Shown here: positions 52,700-63,999 of the stretch, piece by piece
Position numbering within the stretch: position 1 is the first letter of the stretch
How the letters are laid out: each line of letters opens with the position of its first letter
Source of the DNA: Xanthobacter sp. NM-59
GTDB lineage: Bacteria; Pseudomonadota; Alphaproteobacteria; Rhizobiales; Xanthobacteraceae
Assembly (NCBI RefSeq): GCF_021401125.1
Contig: NZ_JACBFQ010000006.1
Coordinates: 1 to 64,000 of the forward strand
Reading direction: 5' to 3'
DNA: 64,000 nucleotides
The notes under the pieces: generated by a model
What the model was told of the DNA's origin: nothing
Seen by the model: only the letters and a program-made list of their open reading frames with translations
Databases searched by the model: none
Position numbers and translations under genes: made by a program

Positions 52700-53188
52700 T
52701 CAGCGATAAGGCGCGTCAAGCACAATTGAACGCGCAATCTCGCGCTCCCAGCGGTCACCATTCGAAAGGAGCTTATCCTTGTCGTAATAGAGTTCCTCGC
52801 GCGTCTCGGTCGCAAACTCGAAGTTCGGCCCCTCGACGATCGCCTCGACCGGACAAGCCTCCTGGCAGAAGCCGCAATAGATGCACTTCACCATGTCGAT
52901 GTCGTAACGCGTCGTGCGACGTGTTCCGTCATTACGCCGCGGGCCGGCCTCAATCGTGATCGCCTGAGCCGGGCAAATGGCCTCGCAGAGCTTGCACGCG
53001 ATGCAGCGCTCCTCCCCATTCGGATAGCGGCGAAGCGCGTGCTCACCCCGAAATCGCGGTGACAGCGGCCCCTTTTCGAACGGATAGTTCAAGGTCGACT
53101 TCGGCGCGAAGAAGTACCGCATCGTGAGGAAGAAGGCGGAGACCAGCTCCGTCAGGAGCAGGGCCCGCGCGGCCTGATCGAGCTTCAT
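52700..53188 (-). CDS. nuoI: NADH-quinone oxidoreductase subunit I (162 aa)
   Basis: Ferredoxin-like subunit carrying clusters N6a and N6b: [12 protein letters not shown] with following CP, and [12 protein letters not shown]. The N-terminal helix (about 12-25) docks on the membrane arm. The start ATG overlaps the TGA of a 19-codon ORF (53185-53244), which in turn overlaps the nuoH stop, so nuoI may be translated by coupling through that mini-ORF. Confidence 0.98.
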   Translation of the reverse strand: MKLDQAARALLLTELVSAFFLTMRYFFAPKSTLNYPFEKGPLSPRFRGEHALRRYPNGEERCIACKLCEAICPAQAITIEAGPRRNDGTRRTTRYDIDMVKCIYCGFCQEACPVEAIVEGPNFEFATETREELYYDKDKLLSNGDRWEREIARSIVLDAPYR

Positions 53189-53244
53189 GGGCGCTCTCCC
53201 GCCGCCTGGGAGCGGCCAATCTGGAAGTTCAGGGAAGCGATCAT
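53185..53244 (-). CDS. 19-codon bridging ORF between nuoH and nuoI
   Basis: An ORF starting at an ATG that overlaps the nuoH stop (ATGA) and ending in a TGA that overlaps the nuoI ATG (ATGA). Product [19 protein letters not shown]. It spans the whole 52-nt gap. It could be a coupling peptide that carries ribosomes from nuoH to nuoI, or chance; no homologue is known to me. Confidence 0.35.
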   Translation of the reverse strand: MIASLNFQIGRSQAAGERP

Positions 53245-54260
53245 TGCGGCGCCGTCCCCGTGAAGTGCAGCACACTCGCAACCACCACGACCGCAATCAG
53301 CGAGATCGGCAGGAACACCTTCCAACCGAGCCGCATCAGCTGGTCGTACCGGTAGCGCGGCACAATGGCCTTCGCCATCGCGAAGAGGAAGAACATGAAG
53401 CAGAGCTTCAGAACGAACCACACCACGCCCGGCACCCAGGTGAACGGGGCGAAGGGCAGCGGAGAGAGCCAGCCGCCAAGGAACAGGATGGTTCCCATGG
53501 CGCACATGGTCATGATCGCCACATACTCGCCGAGCATGAACAGCAGATAGGGCGTCGAGCCGTATTCGGTCATGAAGCCGGCCACCAGCTCCGATTCCGC
53601 TTCCACCAAATCGAACGGAGGACGGTTGGTTTCCGCCAGCGCCGAAATGAAGAAGATCACGAACATCGGCAGCAGCGGCAGGAAGTACCAGTTCAGAAGG
53701 CCGAACCGGCCATTCTGCGCTTCGACGATGCCGCTGAGATTGAGCGAGCCCGCGCACATCAGGACCGTGATGATTACGAAGCCGATGGAAACCTCATAGG
53801 AGACCATCTGTGCAGCCGAACGAAGCGCCGCCAGGAACGGATACTTCGAGTTCGACGCCCAGCCGCCCATGATGATGCCGTACACGCCCAGCGACGAAAT
53901 CGCGAAAATGTACAGAACACCCACATTGATGTCCGCGATCACCCAGCCATCGGCAATCGGCACCACGGCCCAAGCCGCGAGAGCCAGCACGCAAGTCACC
54001 AGCGGCGCCAGCAAAAAAAGCACCTTGTTGGAACCCGCCGGGATGGTGGGCTCCTTCAGGACAAATTTGAGAAGATCGGCGAACGACTGAAACAGGCCGA
54101 ACGGCCCGACAACGTTCGGCCCGCGCCGCATCTGCACCGCTGCCCAGACTTTTCGATCTGCCAGCAGGATGTAGGCGATGAAGATCAGGAGCGCCACCAG
54201 CAGAGCCAAGCTCTGGCCGATGATGATCAGCACCTGGAGAAGGGTGTCTTGCCAGCTCAT
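53241..54260 (-). CDS. nuoH: NADH-quinone oxidoreductase subunit H (339 aa)
   Basis: Membrane subunit forming the quinone-binding chamber and the E-channel. Conserved segments: [37 protein letters not shown], the loop [17 protein letters not shown], and [23 protein letters not shown]-type [18 protein letters not shown] with its glutamates. About eight helices. Followed by the bridging mini-ORF and nuoI. Confidence 0.98.
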   Translation of the reverse strand: MSWQDTLLQVLIIIGQSLALLVALLIFIAYILLADRKVWAAVQMRRGPNVVGPFGLFQSFADLLKFVLKEPTIPAGSNKVLFLLAPLVTCVLALAAWAVVPIADGWVIADINVGVLYIFAISSLGVYGIIMGGWASNSKYPFLAALRSAAQMVSYEVSIGFVIITVLMCAGSLNLSGIVEAQNGRFGLLNWYFLPLLPMFVIFFISALAETNRPPFDLVEAESELVAGFMTEYGSTPYLLFMLGEYVAIMTMCAMGTILFLGGWLSPLPFAPFTWVPGVVWFVLKLCFMFFLFAMAKAIVPRYRYDQLMRLGWKVFLPISLIAVVVVASVLHFTGTAPQ

Positions 54261-54362
54261 TGGTTTTTACGCCCCCTCAGGCTTCCTGGTGGTGGACAAA
54301 GGCCCACCCCGGGTGCGCCGCGCGCGGCGCCAACTGTTGCATCCCAAGACGTGCCATAACGC

Positions 54363-56435
54363 TCACTCTGCCGCCTCGGCCACGGACGCAGCGCGAAGCG
54401 CCGAGCACTCGGCCATCACCGCAGAAGCGCGTGCGATTGCATTCGTCATGTAAAAATCATCGACCACTGCGGCGAACGGCGTCTTGTCCACCGCCCCGCC
54501 CTTCTTGGCCAGCGTAGCGACGGCCGAGGCATCCGCCGCAACGATCTGATCCACGCGACCAAGGTGCGGATGGGCGGCCATTAGCTTGCCACGCAGAGCA
54601 TTCAGGCTGTCGAATGGCAGCGTCTGGCCGATCACTTCGGAAAGAGCGCGCAGGATGGCCCACTCTTCGCGTGCTTCGCCAGGCGGGAATGCGGCACGAT
54701 TGGCGAGCTGAACCCGCCCCTCGGTATTCACGTACAGACCCGATTTCTCGGTGTAGGCGGCGCCGGGGAGAATGACGTCCGCGCGATGCGCGCCGCGATC
54801 ACCGTGGCTGCCGATATAAACTGCGAATGCGCCCGGAGCGACTTCGAGCTCGTCCACTCCCAGCAGGAACACCACATCCAGCGCCCCTGCCTTCGCCATC
54901 GCTGCGGCATTGAGACCCTTCGGCCCGGGAACCGCACCAACGTCTAGAGCACCCACACGCGATGCTGCAGTGTGCAGAACGGCAAAGCCATTCCACCCGT
55001 CCTTAACCGCACCACATTCAGTTGCAAGCTTTGCCGCCTGCGAAAGGATCGCACCGCCGTCCATGCGCGCAAGGGCGCCCTGCCCGACGATGACAAGCGG
55101 CCGTTCCGCCTGGCGGAGTGCCGCAGCGAAGTCCGCTGGTAAATTGGTCAGGCTTTCCGGACCAGCGCCGAGATATTCGTAGCTATAGGTGAGGTCTACC
55201 TGCTGCCCGATCAGACCGATCCTGACGCCGCCCTGTCTCCAACGCTTGCGAATACGCGCATTGAGCACAGAAGCCTCTTTCCGCGGATCGGTACCGATCA
55301 GCAGAATGGCATCGGCCTCGTCAATCCCCGCGATGGACGGATTGAACACGTAAGTCGCGCGCCCCAAAGCGGGATCCAGGCAAGCGCCATCCTGCCGCGC
55401 ATCGATGTTTGCACTGCCGAGCTTGTCCATCAGGCTCTTCAGCGCGAACACCTCTTCGACGCTCGCCAGATCGCCGACCAGCGCACCGATCTTTTCCGGC
55501 TTCGCAGCCTTCACCTTGGCGCCGATGGCTTCGAACGCCTCACTCCACGACGCAGCAACGAGCCGGCCATTCTTTCGCACATAGGGGCGATCAAGCCGCT
55601 GAACCTTCAGCCCATCCCATACATAGCGCGACTTATCGGAAATCCATTCCTCGTTCACGAGGTCATTCGTGCGCGGCAGAATGCGCATGACCTCGCGACC
55701 GCGAGTGTCAACGCGGATATTCGCGCCGACCGCGTCCATCACGTCAACGGACTCAGTCTTTATGAGCTCCCACGGCCGCGCATGGAACGCATAGGGCTTA
55801 TGCGTGAGCGCGCCCACCGGGCAGAGATCGGCCACGTTGCCCTGCATCTCCGAGCGCATCGCACGCTCGAGATACGTCGTGATCTCTGTATCCTCACCGC
55901 GCCCGATGGCGCCGAGGTCCGGCACACCCGCAACTTCGGTCGTGAAACGAACGCACCGCGTGCACTGGATGCAGCGCGTCATAGACGTGCGCACCAGCGG
56001 GCCGATATATTTGTCCTCTACCGCGCGCTTGTTCTCAGCGAACCGCGAGGTATCCGAACCGTAGGCCATCGCCTGGTCCTGCAAGTCACACTCGCCGCCC
56101 TGATCGCAGATCGGGCAATCCAGCGGGTGATTGATGAGCAGGAACTCCATCACCCCTTCGCGCGCCTTCTTCACCATGGGGCTCTTGGTGAGCACCACCG
56201 GCGGCTCTCCATTGGGGCCCGGGCGCAGATCTTTCACCGCCATCGCGCACGAGGCGGTGGGCTTGGGCGGTCCACCCTTCACCTCAACGAGGCACATGCG
56301 ACAGTTGCCGGCGATGGAGAGGCGCTCATGGAAGCAGAAGCGCGGAATCTCCACCCCCGCCGCCTCGCACGCCTGAAGCAGCGTGAACTCGGCGGGGACT
56401 TCGATCTCAGAGCCGTCGACGACGATCTTCGCCAT
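54363..56435 (-). CDS. nuoG: NADH-quinone oxidoreductase subunit G (690 aa)
   Basis: Largest peripheral-arm subunit, with iron-sulfur clusters in the N-terminal 220 residues: 2Fe-2S ([18 protein letters not shown] and SCAM), 4Fe-4S N5 ([18 protein letters not shown]) and N4 ([11 protein letters not shown], then [11 protein letters not shown]). The C-terminal molybdopterin-oxidoreductase-like domain has lost the cofactor. Length near 690 is the short alphaproteobacterial/mitochondrial type, unlike the 900-residue enteric form. Start 56435 (MAKIVVDG); the frame continues 37 codons upstream without a plausible fold. Confidence 0.97.
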   Translation of the reverse strand: MAKIVVDGSEIEVPAEFTLLQACEAAGVEIPRFCFHERLSIAGNCRMCLVEVKGGPPKPTASCAMAVKDLRPGPNGEPPVVLTKSPMVKKAREGVMEFLLINHPLDCPICDQGGECDLQDQAMAYGSDTSRFAENKRAVEDKYIGPLVRTSMTRCIQCTRCVRFTTEVAGVPDLGAIGRGEDTEITTYLERAMRSEMQGNVADLCPVGALTHKPYAFHARPWELIKTESVDVMDAVGANIRVDTRGREVMRILPRTNDLVNEEWISDKSRYVWDGLKVQRLDRPYVRKNGRLVAASWSEAFEAIGAKVKAAKPEKIGALVGDLASVEEVFALKSLMDKLGSANIDARQDGACLDPALGRATYVFNPSIAGIDEADAILLIGTDPRKEASVLNARIRKRWRQGGVRIGLIGQQVDLTYSYEYLGAGPESLTNLPADFAAALRQAERPLVIVGQGALARMDGGAILSQAAKLATECGAVKDGWNGFAVLHTAASRVGALDVGAVPGPKGLNAAAMAKAGALDVVFLLGVDELEVAPGAFAVYIGSHGDRGAHRADVILPGAAYTEKSGLYVNTEGRVQLANRAAFPPGEAREEWAILRALSEVIGQTLPFDSLNALRGKLMAAHPHLGRVDQIVAADASAVATLAKKGGAVDKTPFAAVVDDFYMTNAIARASAVMAECSALRAASVAEAAE

Positions 56436-56574
56436 CCCTTCCACCTCGTCTCTTGCCGCGCCAGGCGCGGACTTCATCTCACGTCGCGCGATACGCGACC
56501 GCCCAAAACTGACTCCGCGCTTGTGCGCAGCATCGAGCCCGGACACCTAACTCTTCACCCCGCTTAGCCACTGA

Positions 56575-56632
56575 GGGCTATTGGGATGCATTTCACTTCC
56601 CGGCGGCCGACGCCGAAACCGGCGAATAGCCC
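56575..56632 (-). other. Inverted repeat in the nuoF-nuoG gap
   Basis: GGGCTATT (56575-56582) and AATAGCCC (56625-56632) form an 8-bp stem with a 42-nt GC-rich loop. It is the only clear structure in the 354-bp non-coding gap (56436-56789) that splits nuoF from nuoG; no gene is seen there. Confidence 0.35.
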
Positions 56633-56789
56633 GATAGGACAGAACTCCGACACCGCGCAACGGTGCACGCACTACCGGAACCTAGCCTCATCCACGCCCA
56701 CGCACCCGCGGGTCCCGATCCGTCATCCCTTCAGGCAGTCGACGCGGACATTCAGCCCAAAAGCGCTGCCTTCAGGTGCGCATCGCGCC

Positions 56790-58085
56790 CTATTCCGCAG
56801 CCACCGGCTGCGGATGTGGGTTCGCCGCATAGCGGTCGATCCGCTCTTCGATCACATGCCGGAAATGACGGATGAGGCCTTGAACCGGCCACGCCGCGGC
56901 ATCCCCCAGCGCACAAATTGTGTGACCTTCGATCTGAGTGGTCACCTCCAGCAGCATATCGATTTCGTGCTTGTGGGCACGACCCTCGGCCATCCGGTGA
57001 ACCACACGCCACATCCACCCCGTCCCTTCCCGGCACGGCGTGCATTGTCCGCAGCTCTCGTGCTTGAAGAAGTAGGAGATGCGCGCGATGGCCTTCACGA
57101 TGTCCGTGGACTTGTCCATGACCAGCACACCCGCAGTGCCGAAGGACGACTTCACGGCACGCAAGCCGTCGAAGTCCATAATCAGGTCTTCGCACTGCTC
57201 TGCTGGAACGACCGGGCAAGACGCCCCGCCGGGAATGATGGCCAGCAGGTTATCCCAACCGCCGCGGACGCCACCGCCATGCTTTTCGATCAATTCCTTG
57301 AACGGAATACCCATGGCGTCTTCGACGACGCAGGGTTTATTTACGTGGCCGGAAATGCCGTAAAGCTTGGTTCCAACATTGTTCGGCCGACCAATGGAGG
57401 AGAACCAAGACGCACCGCGCCGCAGGATCGTCGGTGCAACGGCAATGCTCTCGACATTATTGACCGTGGTCGGGCAGCCGTAGAGGCCCATGTTCGCCGG
57501 GAACGGCGGCTTCAGCCGCGGCATCCCCTTCTTGCCCTCAAGGCTCTCCAACAGCGCGGTTTCCTCGCCACAGATGTAGGCGCCGGCACCATGATGCACG
57601 TAAAGGTCGAACGGATAGTCGTGAACGTTGTTCTTGCCGAGCAGGCCGGCAGCGTAGCACTCGTCAATCGCCTGCTGCAGCCGCTTGCGCTCGTAGATGA
57701 ACTCGCCGCGGACATAAATGTAGGCCGCGTGCGCACCCATGGCGAAGGACGCGATCAAGCAGCCCTCGATCAGCGTATGGGGGTCATTACGCAGGATCTC
57801 GCGATCCTTGCAGGTGCCGGGCTCGGACTCATCGGCGTTCACCACCAGATAATGGGGGCGCCCGTCCGACTGCTTCGGCATGAACGACCATTTGAGGCCA
57901 GTCGAGAAGCCTGCGCCGCCGCGGCCGCGCAAGCCCGAGGCCTTCATCTCATTGATGATCCAGTCGCGACCCTTCTCAAGGATGCCCTTGGTTCCGTCCC
58001 AATGGCCGCGCGCCATCGCGCCCTTCAGGCTGAAATCCTGCAGGCCGTAGAGGTTCGTAAAGATGCGGTCCTTGTCGGCGAGCAT
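56790..58085 (-). CDS. nuoF: NADH-quinone oxidoreductase subunit F (431 aa)
   Basis: NADH-oxidising subunit with FMN and cluster N3. Glycine-rich NADH/FMN site [16 protein letters not shown] (about 55-70), [16 protein letters not shown], and the 4Fe-4S ligands in [12 protein letters not shown] plus a distal Cys in [11 protein letters not shown]. Start 58085 (MLADKDRIF) has GGGGAG 8 nt before it; ATG 58091 and GTG 58094 overlap the nuoE stop and are alternatives. Confidence 0.97.
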   Translation of the reverse strand: MLADKDRIFTNLYGLQDFSLKGAMARGHWDGTKGILEKGRDWIINEMKASGLRGRGGAGFSTGLKWSFMPKQSDGRPHYLVVNADESEPGTCKDREILRNDPHTLIEGCLIASFAMGAHAAYIYVRGEFIYERKRLQQAIDECYAAGLLGKNNVHDYPFDLYVHHGAGAYICGEETALLESLEGKKGMPRLKPPFPANMGLYGCPTTVNNVESIAVAPTILRRGASWFSSIGRPNNVGTKLYGISGHVNKPCVVEDAMGIPFKELIEKHGGGVRGGWDNLLAIIPGGASCPVVPAEQCEDLIMDFDGLRAVKSSFGTAGVLVMDKSTDIVKAIARISYFFKHESCGQCTPCREGTGWMWRVVHRMAEGRAHKHEIDMLLEVTTQIEGHTICALGDAAAWPVQGLIRHFRHVIEERIDRYAANPHPQPVAAE

Positions 58086-58090
58086 CGGCA

Positions 58091-58753
58091 TCACTCCCCG
58101 GAGGTCGGTGCGGAGGTGGAGGACGCGTCCTCCTGCTTCGTGCGCGGCGCGTAGAGGCCGGGATCGGTCAACGCCACAGGGCCCCCGACCGGCTCGCAGC
58201 CATGACGGCCGTTCTGCGGACCGACTTTCACCGGCCGCCCGGCCGCCAGATCGTCGAGCAGCTTTTCAAGGCTCTCAGGGGTGAGATCCTCGAAAAAGTC
58301 GTCATTGATCTGAACCATCGGCGCGTTTGTGCAAGCACCAAGACACTCGACTTCCAGCCAGGAGAAATTCCCATCCGCCGAGACGTGGCTCTGTTCGCCG
58401 ATCCTGCGCTGGCAAACGGACTTCAGGTCGTCCGAACCCCGCAGCATGCAGGGCGTGGTGCCACAAAGCTGCACGAAGAACTTACCGACCGGCGCCAAAT
58501 TAAACATCGTGTAAAAGGTGGCGACCTCGAGAACCCGGATGTGCGCCATTCCGAGCCGGTCCGCGACGGCACGCAGAGCTGGCTCGGGAAGCCAGCCGCC
58601 GGCCACTTTTTGCGTTTCCCAAAGCAGTGGCACGACCGCAGAGGCCTGCCGGCCCTCCGGATACTTCGCGATCAACGCGTTCGCGATCTCCTCCAACTCG
58701 GGAGTGAAGGCGAAGCTTTCCGGCTGCTCGGCAGCGAGACGACGAACGGTCAT
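58091..58753 (-). CDS. nuoE: NADH-quinone oxidoreductase subunit E (220 aa)
   Basis: Thioredoxin-like subunit binding cluster N1a (2Fe-2S) with ligands in CGTTPC and [13 protein letters not shown]-terminal helical bundle (about 10-75). A 45-residue C-terminal tail (after residue 170) is longer than in enteric NuoE and low in complexity. Start 58753 ([11 protein letters not shown]) chosen over upstream codons. Confidence 0.96.
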   Translation of the reverse strand: MTVRRLAAEQPESFAFTPELEEIANALIAKYPEGRQASAVVPLLWETQKVAGGWLPEPALRAVADRLGMAHIRVLEVATFYTMFNLAPVGKFFVQLCGTTPCMLRGSDDLKSVCQRRIGEQSHVSADGNFSWLEVECLGACTNAPMVQINDDFFEDLTPESLEKLLDDLAAGRPVKVGPQNGRHGCEPVGGPVALTDPGLYAPRTKQEDASSTSAPTSGE

Positions 58754-58831
58754 TTCAGACCCCCTGTCCGACGGCGGAGCGTGCCGCATTGCGGCGCTCA
58801 CGCATGGGGATGATGGCGAGGAGGCGACGCA

Positions 58832-60052
58832 TCAGCGATCCACCTCGCCGAACACGATATCAAGCGAGCCGAGGATGGCGGACACGTCAGCCAGCATGTA
58901 GCCGCGCGAGAGGAAATCCATCGCCTGCAGATGGGCAAAGCCCGGAGCGCGGATCTTGCAGCGATACGGCTTGTTGGTGCCATCGGACACCACATAAACG
59001 CCGAACTCACCCTTCGGCGCTTCCACTGCCGCGTAAGCCTCACCTGCCGGAACGTGGAAGCCCTCGGTGTAAAGCTTAAAGTGATGGATGAGCGCCTCCA
59101 TGGAGCGCTTCATCTCCCCGCGCTTCGGCGGAGCGACCTTGTGGTCCGACGTATGGACCGGGCCAGATTCCTTCAGCAGCCGCTCGACACACTGCTTCAT
59201 GATCTTCGTGGCCTGCCGCATCTCTTCCATGCGCACCACGTAACGATCATAGCAGTCGCCATGAACGCCGATCGGGATATCGAAATCGAGTTCCGAATAG
59301 CACTCGTAGGGCTGAGCGCGGCGCAGGTCCCATGCCGCGCCGGAGCCGCGCACCATGACACCGGAGAAGCCCCAGGCCAGTGCGTCCTCCAGCGACACGA
59401 CGCCGATATCAACCGTGCGCTGCTTGAAGATGCGGTTGCCAGTGACCAGCCGATCCAGATCATCCAGCACCTTCGGGAAGGTCTCGCAAAAGGCGCTGAT
59501 ATCCTCGACCAGCGCGCGCGGCAGATCCTGGTGCACACCGCCCGGCCGGAAATAGGCCGCATGCATGCGGCTCCCGGACGCGCGCTCATAGAACACCATG
59601 AGCTTTTCGCGCTCCTCGAAACCCCACAGCGGAGGAGTTAGGGCGCCCACGTCCATGGCGAAGGTGGTGACGTTAAGAATATGCGAGAGCAGCCGGCCGA
59701 TCTCGGAGTACAGCACGCGGATGAGCTGCGCGCGCTTGGGCACCTCAATTCCGAGCAGCTTCTCCACCGCGAGGCAGTAAGCGTGCTCCTGGTTCATCGG
59801 CGCGCAATAATCGAGGCGATCGAAATATGGCACCGCCTGGACGTACGTCTTGGATTCGATGAGCTTCTCGGTGCCGCGGTGCAGCAGGCCGATATGCGGA
59901 TCGACGCGCTCGACGACTTCGCCGTTCAGCTCAAGCACCATGCGCAGCACGCCATGGGCGGCGGGATGCTGCGGGCCGAAATTGATCTTGAAGTTGCGGA
60001 CCTGATCGGCCGGCTTCAGCTCTTCGACGTCGGTTGCGAGTTCCTGTCCCAT
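58832..60052 (-). CDS. nuoD: NADH-quinone oxidoreductase subunit D (406 aa)
   Basis: 49-kDa-type subunit at the quinone site, related to NiFe-hydrogenase large subunits. Conserved [20 protein letters not shown] (quinone-site His and loop), [25 protein letters not shown] and the final [13 protein letters not shown]. Separate from nuoC, unlike the enteric NuoCD fusion. Start 60052 (MGQELATD). Confidence 0.98.
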   Translation of the reverse strand: MGQELATDVEELKPADQVRNFKINFGPQHPAAHGVLRMVLELNGEVVERVDPHIGLLHRGTEKLIESKTYVQAVPYFDRLDYCAPMNQEHAYCLAVEKLLGIEVPKRAQLIRVLYSEIGRLLSHILNVTTFAMDVGALTPPLWGFEEREKLMVFYERASGSRMHAAYFRPGGVHQDLPRALVEDISAFCETFPKVLDDLDRLVTGNRIFKQRTVDIGVVSLEDALAWGFSGVMVRGSGAAWDLRRAQPYECYSELDFDIPIGVHGDCYDRYVVRMEEMRQATKIMKQCVERLLKESGPVHTSDHKVAPPKRGEMKRSMEALIHHFKLYTEGFHVPAGEAYAAVEAPKGEFGVYVVSDGTNKPYRCKIRAPGFAHLQAMDFLSRGYMLADVSAILGSLDIVFGEVDR

Positions 60053-60062
60053 GTTCGCTCCC

Positions 60063-60671
60063 TCAGCCGGCCTTCGATGCCTTCTCGTCACCCGGCAGGA
60101 CGTATTCCACGCCCTCCCACGGAGACAGGAAGTCGAAGTTGCGGAATTCCTGGGCGAGACGAACCGGCTCGTAAACCACGCGCTTCAGCTCGTCGTCGTA
60201 ATGTACCTCGACGAAACCCGAGGTGGGGAAGTCCTTCCGGAGCGGATGGCCATCGAAGCCGTAGTCCGTCAAGAGGCGGCGCAGCTCCGGATGCCCCGTG
60301 AAAAGGATACCGTAAAGGTCGTAGGCCTCGCGCTCGAACCAGTTCGCGCCCGGGAACACTCCACAGATGGAGGGCACCGGCGTCTCTTCGTCGGTCTCGA
60401 TCTTGAGGCGGATACGCACGTTCTGCTTCAGCGACAGCAGGTGGTAGACCACATCGAAGCGCTTCTCACGCTCCGGATAATCCACCCCGCACACATCCAC
60501 GATGCACTGAAAGAGGCACGCCGGGTCGTCCCGCAGGAAGGTGGTCACCTTCACGATCTGCCCCGGCTCCACCTCGAGGGTGAGCTCACCGAACGCCACC
60601 TTCCAGCTCTTCACCGCGCCCGCGAGGACACCGGTGATGTGAGCGGCCAGATCTGTCAGCGTCTCGTCCAT
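60063..60671 (-). CDS. nuoC: NADH-quinone oxidoreductase subunit C (202 aa)
   Basis: 30-kDa-type structural subunit next to NuoD. Signature ERE(A/T)[26 protein letters not shown] followed by [16 protein letters not shown]. Length is typical for the unfused form. Ten bp upstream of the nuoD start. Confidence 0.98.
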   Translation of the reverse strand: MDETLTDLAAHITGVLAGAVKSWKVAFGELTLEVEPGQIVKVTTFLRDDPACLFQCIVDVCGVDYPEREKRFDVVYHLLSLKQNVRIRLKIETDEETPVPSICGVFPGANWFEREAYDLYGILFTGHPELRRLLTDYGFDGHPLRKDFPTSGFVEVHYDDELKRVVYEPVRLAQEFRNFDFLSPWEGVEYVLPGDEKASKAG

Positions 60672-60701
60672 CTCAACAATCCCGTCCTGGGCCCAAAGGC
60701 C

Positions 60702-61286
60702 TCAGCGCTCGATGGTGCCGATTCGGCGAATCTTCTTCTGCAGCAGCAGCACGCCATAGAGCAGCGCTTCAGCAGTAGGCGGACAGCCGGGCACGTAGAT
60801 ATCCACCGGCACCACGCGATCACAGCCACGCACGACCGCGTAGGAGTAGTGGTAATAGCCACCACCGTTCGCGCAGGAACCCATGGAGATCACGTAGCGC
60901 GGCTCCGGCATCTGGTCGTAGACCTTGCGGAGCGCGGGCGCCATCTTGTTGGTCAGCGTGCCAGCCACGATCATCACGTCCGACTGGCGCGGCGAGGCGC
61001 GCGGCGCGAAGCCGAAGCGCTCCACATCGTAGCGCGGCATCGAGACCTGCATCATCTCCACGGCGCAGCAAGCCAGACCGAAAGTCATCCACATGAGCGA
61101 GCCCGTGCGCGCCCAGGTGATGAGATCGTCGGCGGTGGTCAGCAGGAAGCCCTTGTCGGCGAGCTCCGCGTTGACTTCCTTGAAGAAGGGATCAGTCGCG
61201 CCCACCGGCTTGCCGGTCGAGGGGTCAATGATGCCCTTGGGGGCCGGAGCGATCTCCGGCCGCGCCGCAGAAGGGGTCAGTCCCAT
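60702..61286 (-). CDS. nuoB: NADH-quinone oxidoreductase subunit B (194 aa)
   Basis: Holds cluster N2, the last iron-sulfur centre before quinone. Ligands in [11 protein letters not shown] (the unusual tandem Cys pair), [15 protein letters not shown] and [14 protein letters not shown]. About 35 Pro/Ala-rich N-terminal residues precede the core. Start 61286: ATG with GGGAG 7 nt before; it overlaps the nuoA 3' end by 10 nt. A GTG at 61307 is an alternative. Confidence 0.97.
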   Translation of the reverse strand: MGLTPSAARPEIAPAPKGIIDPSTGKPVGATDPFFKEVNAELADKGFLLTTADDLITWARTGSLMWMTFGLACCAVEMMQVSMPRYDVERFGFAPRASPRQSDVMIVAGTLTNKMAPALRKVYDQMPEPRYVISMGSCANGGGYYHYSYAVVRGCDRVVPVDIYVPGCPPTAEALLYGVLLLQKKIRRIGTIER

Positions 61287-61642
61287 TCCAGAGCTCCCTT
61301 GCGCCACTCGTAGATGAAGCCGACCGTCAGCACGCCCAGGAAAATCATCATGGACCAGAAGCCGAGATCGCCGAGCCCCCCGAAGCTGACCGCCCAGGGG
61401 AAGAGGAACGCCACTTCAAGGTCGAAAATGATGAACAGAATCGACACCAGATAGAAGCGCACGTCGAAGGTCATGCGGGCATCGTCGAATGCATTGAAAC
61501 CGCATTCGTAGGCCGACAGCTTCTCCGGATCGGGATTGCGGTAGGCCACGATGAAGGGAGACACGAGCAGCGCGAGCCCGATCACCAACGACACGCCGAT
61601 GAAGATCACCACCGGCAGATAATCCATGAGCAAGGCGTTCAT
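61277..61642 (-). CDS. nuoA: NADH-quinone oxidoreductase subunit A (121 aa)
   Basis: Three-helix subunit; the loop between helices 1 and 2 has the conserved [27 protein letters not shown]-region (ECG Cys that senses the active/deactive state in mitochondria) and [12 protein letters not shown]. First gene of the nuo operon. The 61643-61910 leader shows only a weak promoter candidate (TTGCCA, 15 nt, GATAAG on the minus strand near 61730-61757). Confidence 0.98.
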   Translation of the reverse strand: MNALLMDYLPVVIFIGVSLVIGLALLVSPFIVAYRNPDPEKLSAYECGFNAFDDARMTFDVRFYLVSILFIIFDLEVAFLFPWAVSFGGLGDLGFWSMMIFLGVLTVGFIYEWRKGALEWD

Positions 61643-61910
61643 GTTGCCCGCACCTCGGGACGCATGGGCGATACGCTCGAAAGCGCTATCGCACCGGCCT
61701 CGGTTGGAGAAGTTCGAAACGACGCCGCAGCCTTATCTCAGCCCCTGGTGGGTGGCAAGTGCGCGGTTAGGTCAAGATCAGGCTCGGCGGCCGCCCGTGA
61801 CGGCAGGAGAGTCGTTGGAAATGAAGGGGCGGACTGGCCTTTGGGGCGAGCGGTACAGTGTTGCGCATGGGCAACAAAAAACGGGTTCCACAACCGGAAA
61901 CCGGGCTCTG

Positions 61911-61946
61911 AAAAAGACCGGCCGGCACCATAGGGGCCGGCCGGTC
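61911..61946 (-). terminator. Intrinsic terminator of the DUF3300 gene
   Basis: Perfect 11-bp stem GACCGGCCGGC / GCCGGCCGGTC (61916-61946) with a 9-nt loop; reading leftwards it is followed by TTTTT. It sits 116 bp beyond the DUF3300 stop and insulates the nuo operon from upstream transcription. Confidence 0.85.
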
Positions 61947-62061
61947 ACACTTTAGACAGAGACTCGATTCTCAGCAGCGCCGCACCGCCCTAACGGAAGC
62001 GGTGGCGCGGCGGAGCCGTACTGGCGCCCTCACAGAAGACGCCTCCAGCCCGCCGCTCCCA

Positions 62062-63999
62062 TCATCGGCGCCGGACGGGGGCGTGCCGGCCCCCGCCGCC
62101 GCGCGGCGTCACCTTGGCGCCGCCCCGCGACGGCGCCCGCATCTGCGCCGGGCGCGACCGCGATGGCGCGTGCATGGCGGGAGATCTGCCCTTTGGCGCC
62201 CGCATCTGCTGCGGCTTGCCCACATTCGGCGGCCGCACATTCGGCTTCTTCATGCCTTGCGGGTGGCTCTGGGGCTTTTTGACCTGCGGCTTCTTCACAA
62301 AGCCGGGGCCCTGCCCCGCTCCCCCGGTCATGCCGGGACGTCCAGGAGTACCGGGCTTACCGGGGCCAACCGGATGCACGGGCCCGCCCGCGCCACCAGG
62401 GCGACCGGGACCACCGGGCCCGGGCTTGCCGGGGCCGATGGGGGCCACGGGTCCTCCCGGGCGGCCGGCGCCACCCGCACCTCCCGGTCCGATCGGCTGC
62501 ACCGGGCCACCGGGGCGACCGGGGCCTCCCGGTCCGATGGGATGCACCGGACCGCCTGGACCGCCAGGGCCCACCGGACGGCCAGGGCCGCCCGGCCCAA
62601 TGGGATGCACCGGACCACCCGGGCCACCTGGACCGCCAGGGCCGCCAGGAACGCCCGGACGGCCGGGACCACCTGGCCCGATGGGATGTATGGGACCACC
62701 AGGCCCCCCGGGGCCACCGGGACGGCCGGGACCGCCCGGATAGCCGGGACGACCTGGGCCCGGATGCGGACGCCAGGGCTTCAGCCCACCCCCGGGACCG
62801 GGGATCGGCGCCGGACCTGGAACCGGAGGACGCGGGCCGGGGCCCGGCCAGGGACCAGGACCTGGCGGACGCGGACCGGGGCCCGGCCAGGGGCCAGGGC
62901 CTGGCGGACGCGGACCGGGGCCGGGCCAGGGGCCAGGGCGCGGCGGCGGCGGGCGCCAGCCCGGATAGCCGGGCCATACCGGCGGATAGACCCATCCGCC
63001 CCCCCAGTTCCACGAATTGTTCCAGGCGCTGCCCACCAGCACGCCCGCGCCGAAGCCCAGGAGGCCCACGCCGGCCGCAGTGTAGATGGACGAGTAGTCG
63101 TACTGCGGCACGTACACCACATCCGGCTGGGCCGGGGTGATGTAGATGGTGCTCGCCCCGCCGCTGGAACCGCGCTGGGTTGTCACCACCTGCTGCGGCG
63201 TGGTCTTCAGGTTGCCGGCCGCTTCCGCCTTTGCGCGCAGGGCCTGGATGGCCACGGCGACGTCCTCAGGCTGGTTGGCGAAGGCATAGCCGATGGCGGT
63301 GGTCGATTCGAGGTTCTGGTCCAGCTGGCGGACCACATCGGGAAAGCGCGCGAGCGCCTTCACCGTGGGGTCCCACTTCTTGCTGTCGATCCCGGAGAAG
63401 TCGCCCTTCGCCACGGCCTTCTTGTGCGCGTCCAGCCAGCGGGCGGCCTCCACGATCTGCAGCGGGAAGGTGGTCGCCGGAAGCATCTGCGAGAGCAGCG
63501 TATCCGGGTAGAGCGCGTAGGGGGCGAGGAACTGTTCCAGCTCGCTCACGGTATACAGATTCGCGGCGGGAGCCGCGGCGGTTCCGTTTGCCGGCGTGAT
63601 GTCGGCGGCGGCCGGAGGCGGAGCCTGCTCGCCGGCAGGAACCGGGCCAGGCTGTGCAACCGGAGGTGCCACAGCGGAGGCGGCCGGTTCAGGCGGAGGT
63701 GAAGCGCTGGCCGCCGGAGCAACCGCCCCCGCTTCCGCAGGCGCGACAGCCGGCGCGGCGCCATCGGCAGGCGGAGCGGCGGCCGCGGGCGGCGCAACCT
63801 CGGGCGAGGCGGTGGAGACCCCAGCCGCGGGGGTTTCGGAGGTCGTTGTTCCCGTCGTCGGCGCGCCTTGCGCGAAAACCGGTCCGACGGTGGATGACCA
63901 GCCGAACACCAGAGCCACGGCAAGCCGTGACCAGCCAGCCGGCCCGTCACTTTTGAGCGGCGGCCCCGCCGCCCCGCCTTTGTGCTTGCGCTGCCTCAT
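62062..63999 (-). CDS. Secreted DUF3300 protein with collagen-like Gly-Pro repeat tail (645 aa)
   Basis: Basic N terminus and signal peptide (cleavage near VFAQG, residue 44), an Ala/Pro-rich spacer (45-147), the DUF3300 domain (about 148-330; [42 protein letters not shown]) and a long low-complexity tail. The tail has three copies of a Pro/Gly/Trp block (352-395, [14 protein letters not shown]) and a collagen-like Gly-X-Y region (413-566) with six copies of [10 protein letters not shown]-type units, ending in a basic Lys/Arg/Met/Pro segment (567-645). DUF3300 function is unknown; an envelope or surface role is inferred. The start ATG is just inside the right edge, so the gene looks complete. 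Confidence 0.88.
   Translation of the reverse strand: MRQRKHKGGAAGPPLKSDGPAGWSRLAVALVFGWSSTVGPVFAQGAPTTGTTTSETPAAGVSTASPEVAPPAAAAPPADGAAPAVAPAEAGAVAPAASASPPPEPAASAVAPPVAQPGPVPAGEQAPPPAAADITPANGTAAAPAANLYTVSELEQFLAPYALYPDTLLSQMLPATTFPLQIVEAARWLDAHKKAVAKGDFSGIDSKKWDPTVKALARFPDVVRQLDQNLESTTAIGYAFANQPEDVAVAIQALRAKAEAAGNLKTTPQQVVTTQRGSSGGASTIYITPAQPDVVYVPQYDYSSIYTAAGVGLLGFGAGVLVGSAWNNSWNWGGGWVYPPVWPGYPGWRPPPPRPGPWPGPGPRPPGPGPWPGPGPRPPGPGPWPGPGPRPPVPGPAPIPGPGGGLKPWRPHPGPGRPGYPGGPGRPGGPGGPGGPIHPIGPGGPGRPGVPGGPGGPGGPGGPVHPIGPGGPGRPVGPGGPGGPVHPIGPGGPGRPGGPVQPIGPGGAGGAGRPGGPVAPIGPGKPGPGGPGRPGGAGGPVHPVGPGKPGTPGRPGMTGGAGQGPGFVKKPQVKKPQSHPQGMKKPNVRPPNVGKPQQMRAPKGRSPAMHAPSRSRPAQMRAPSRGGAKVTPRGGGGRHAPVRRR

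Noticed and set aside
62302-62946. Regularly spaced repeats that could suggest a CRISPR array
   Set aside because: Units are in-frame codons for Gly-Pro blocks, vary in length, have no unique spacers, and no cas genes are nearby.
62002-63702. 566-codon plus-strand frame, Thr/Gly/Arg-rich
   Set aside because: Antisense translation of the collagen-like repeat; the minus frame has signal peptide and DUF3300 domain.
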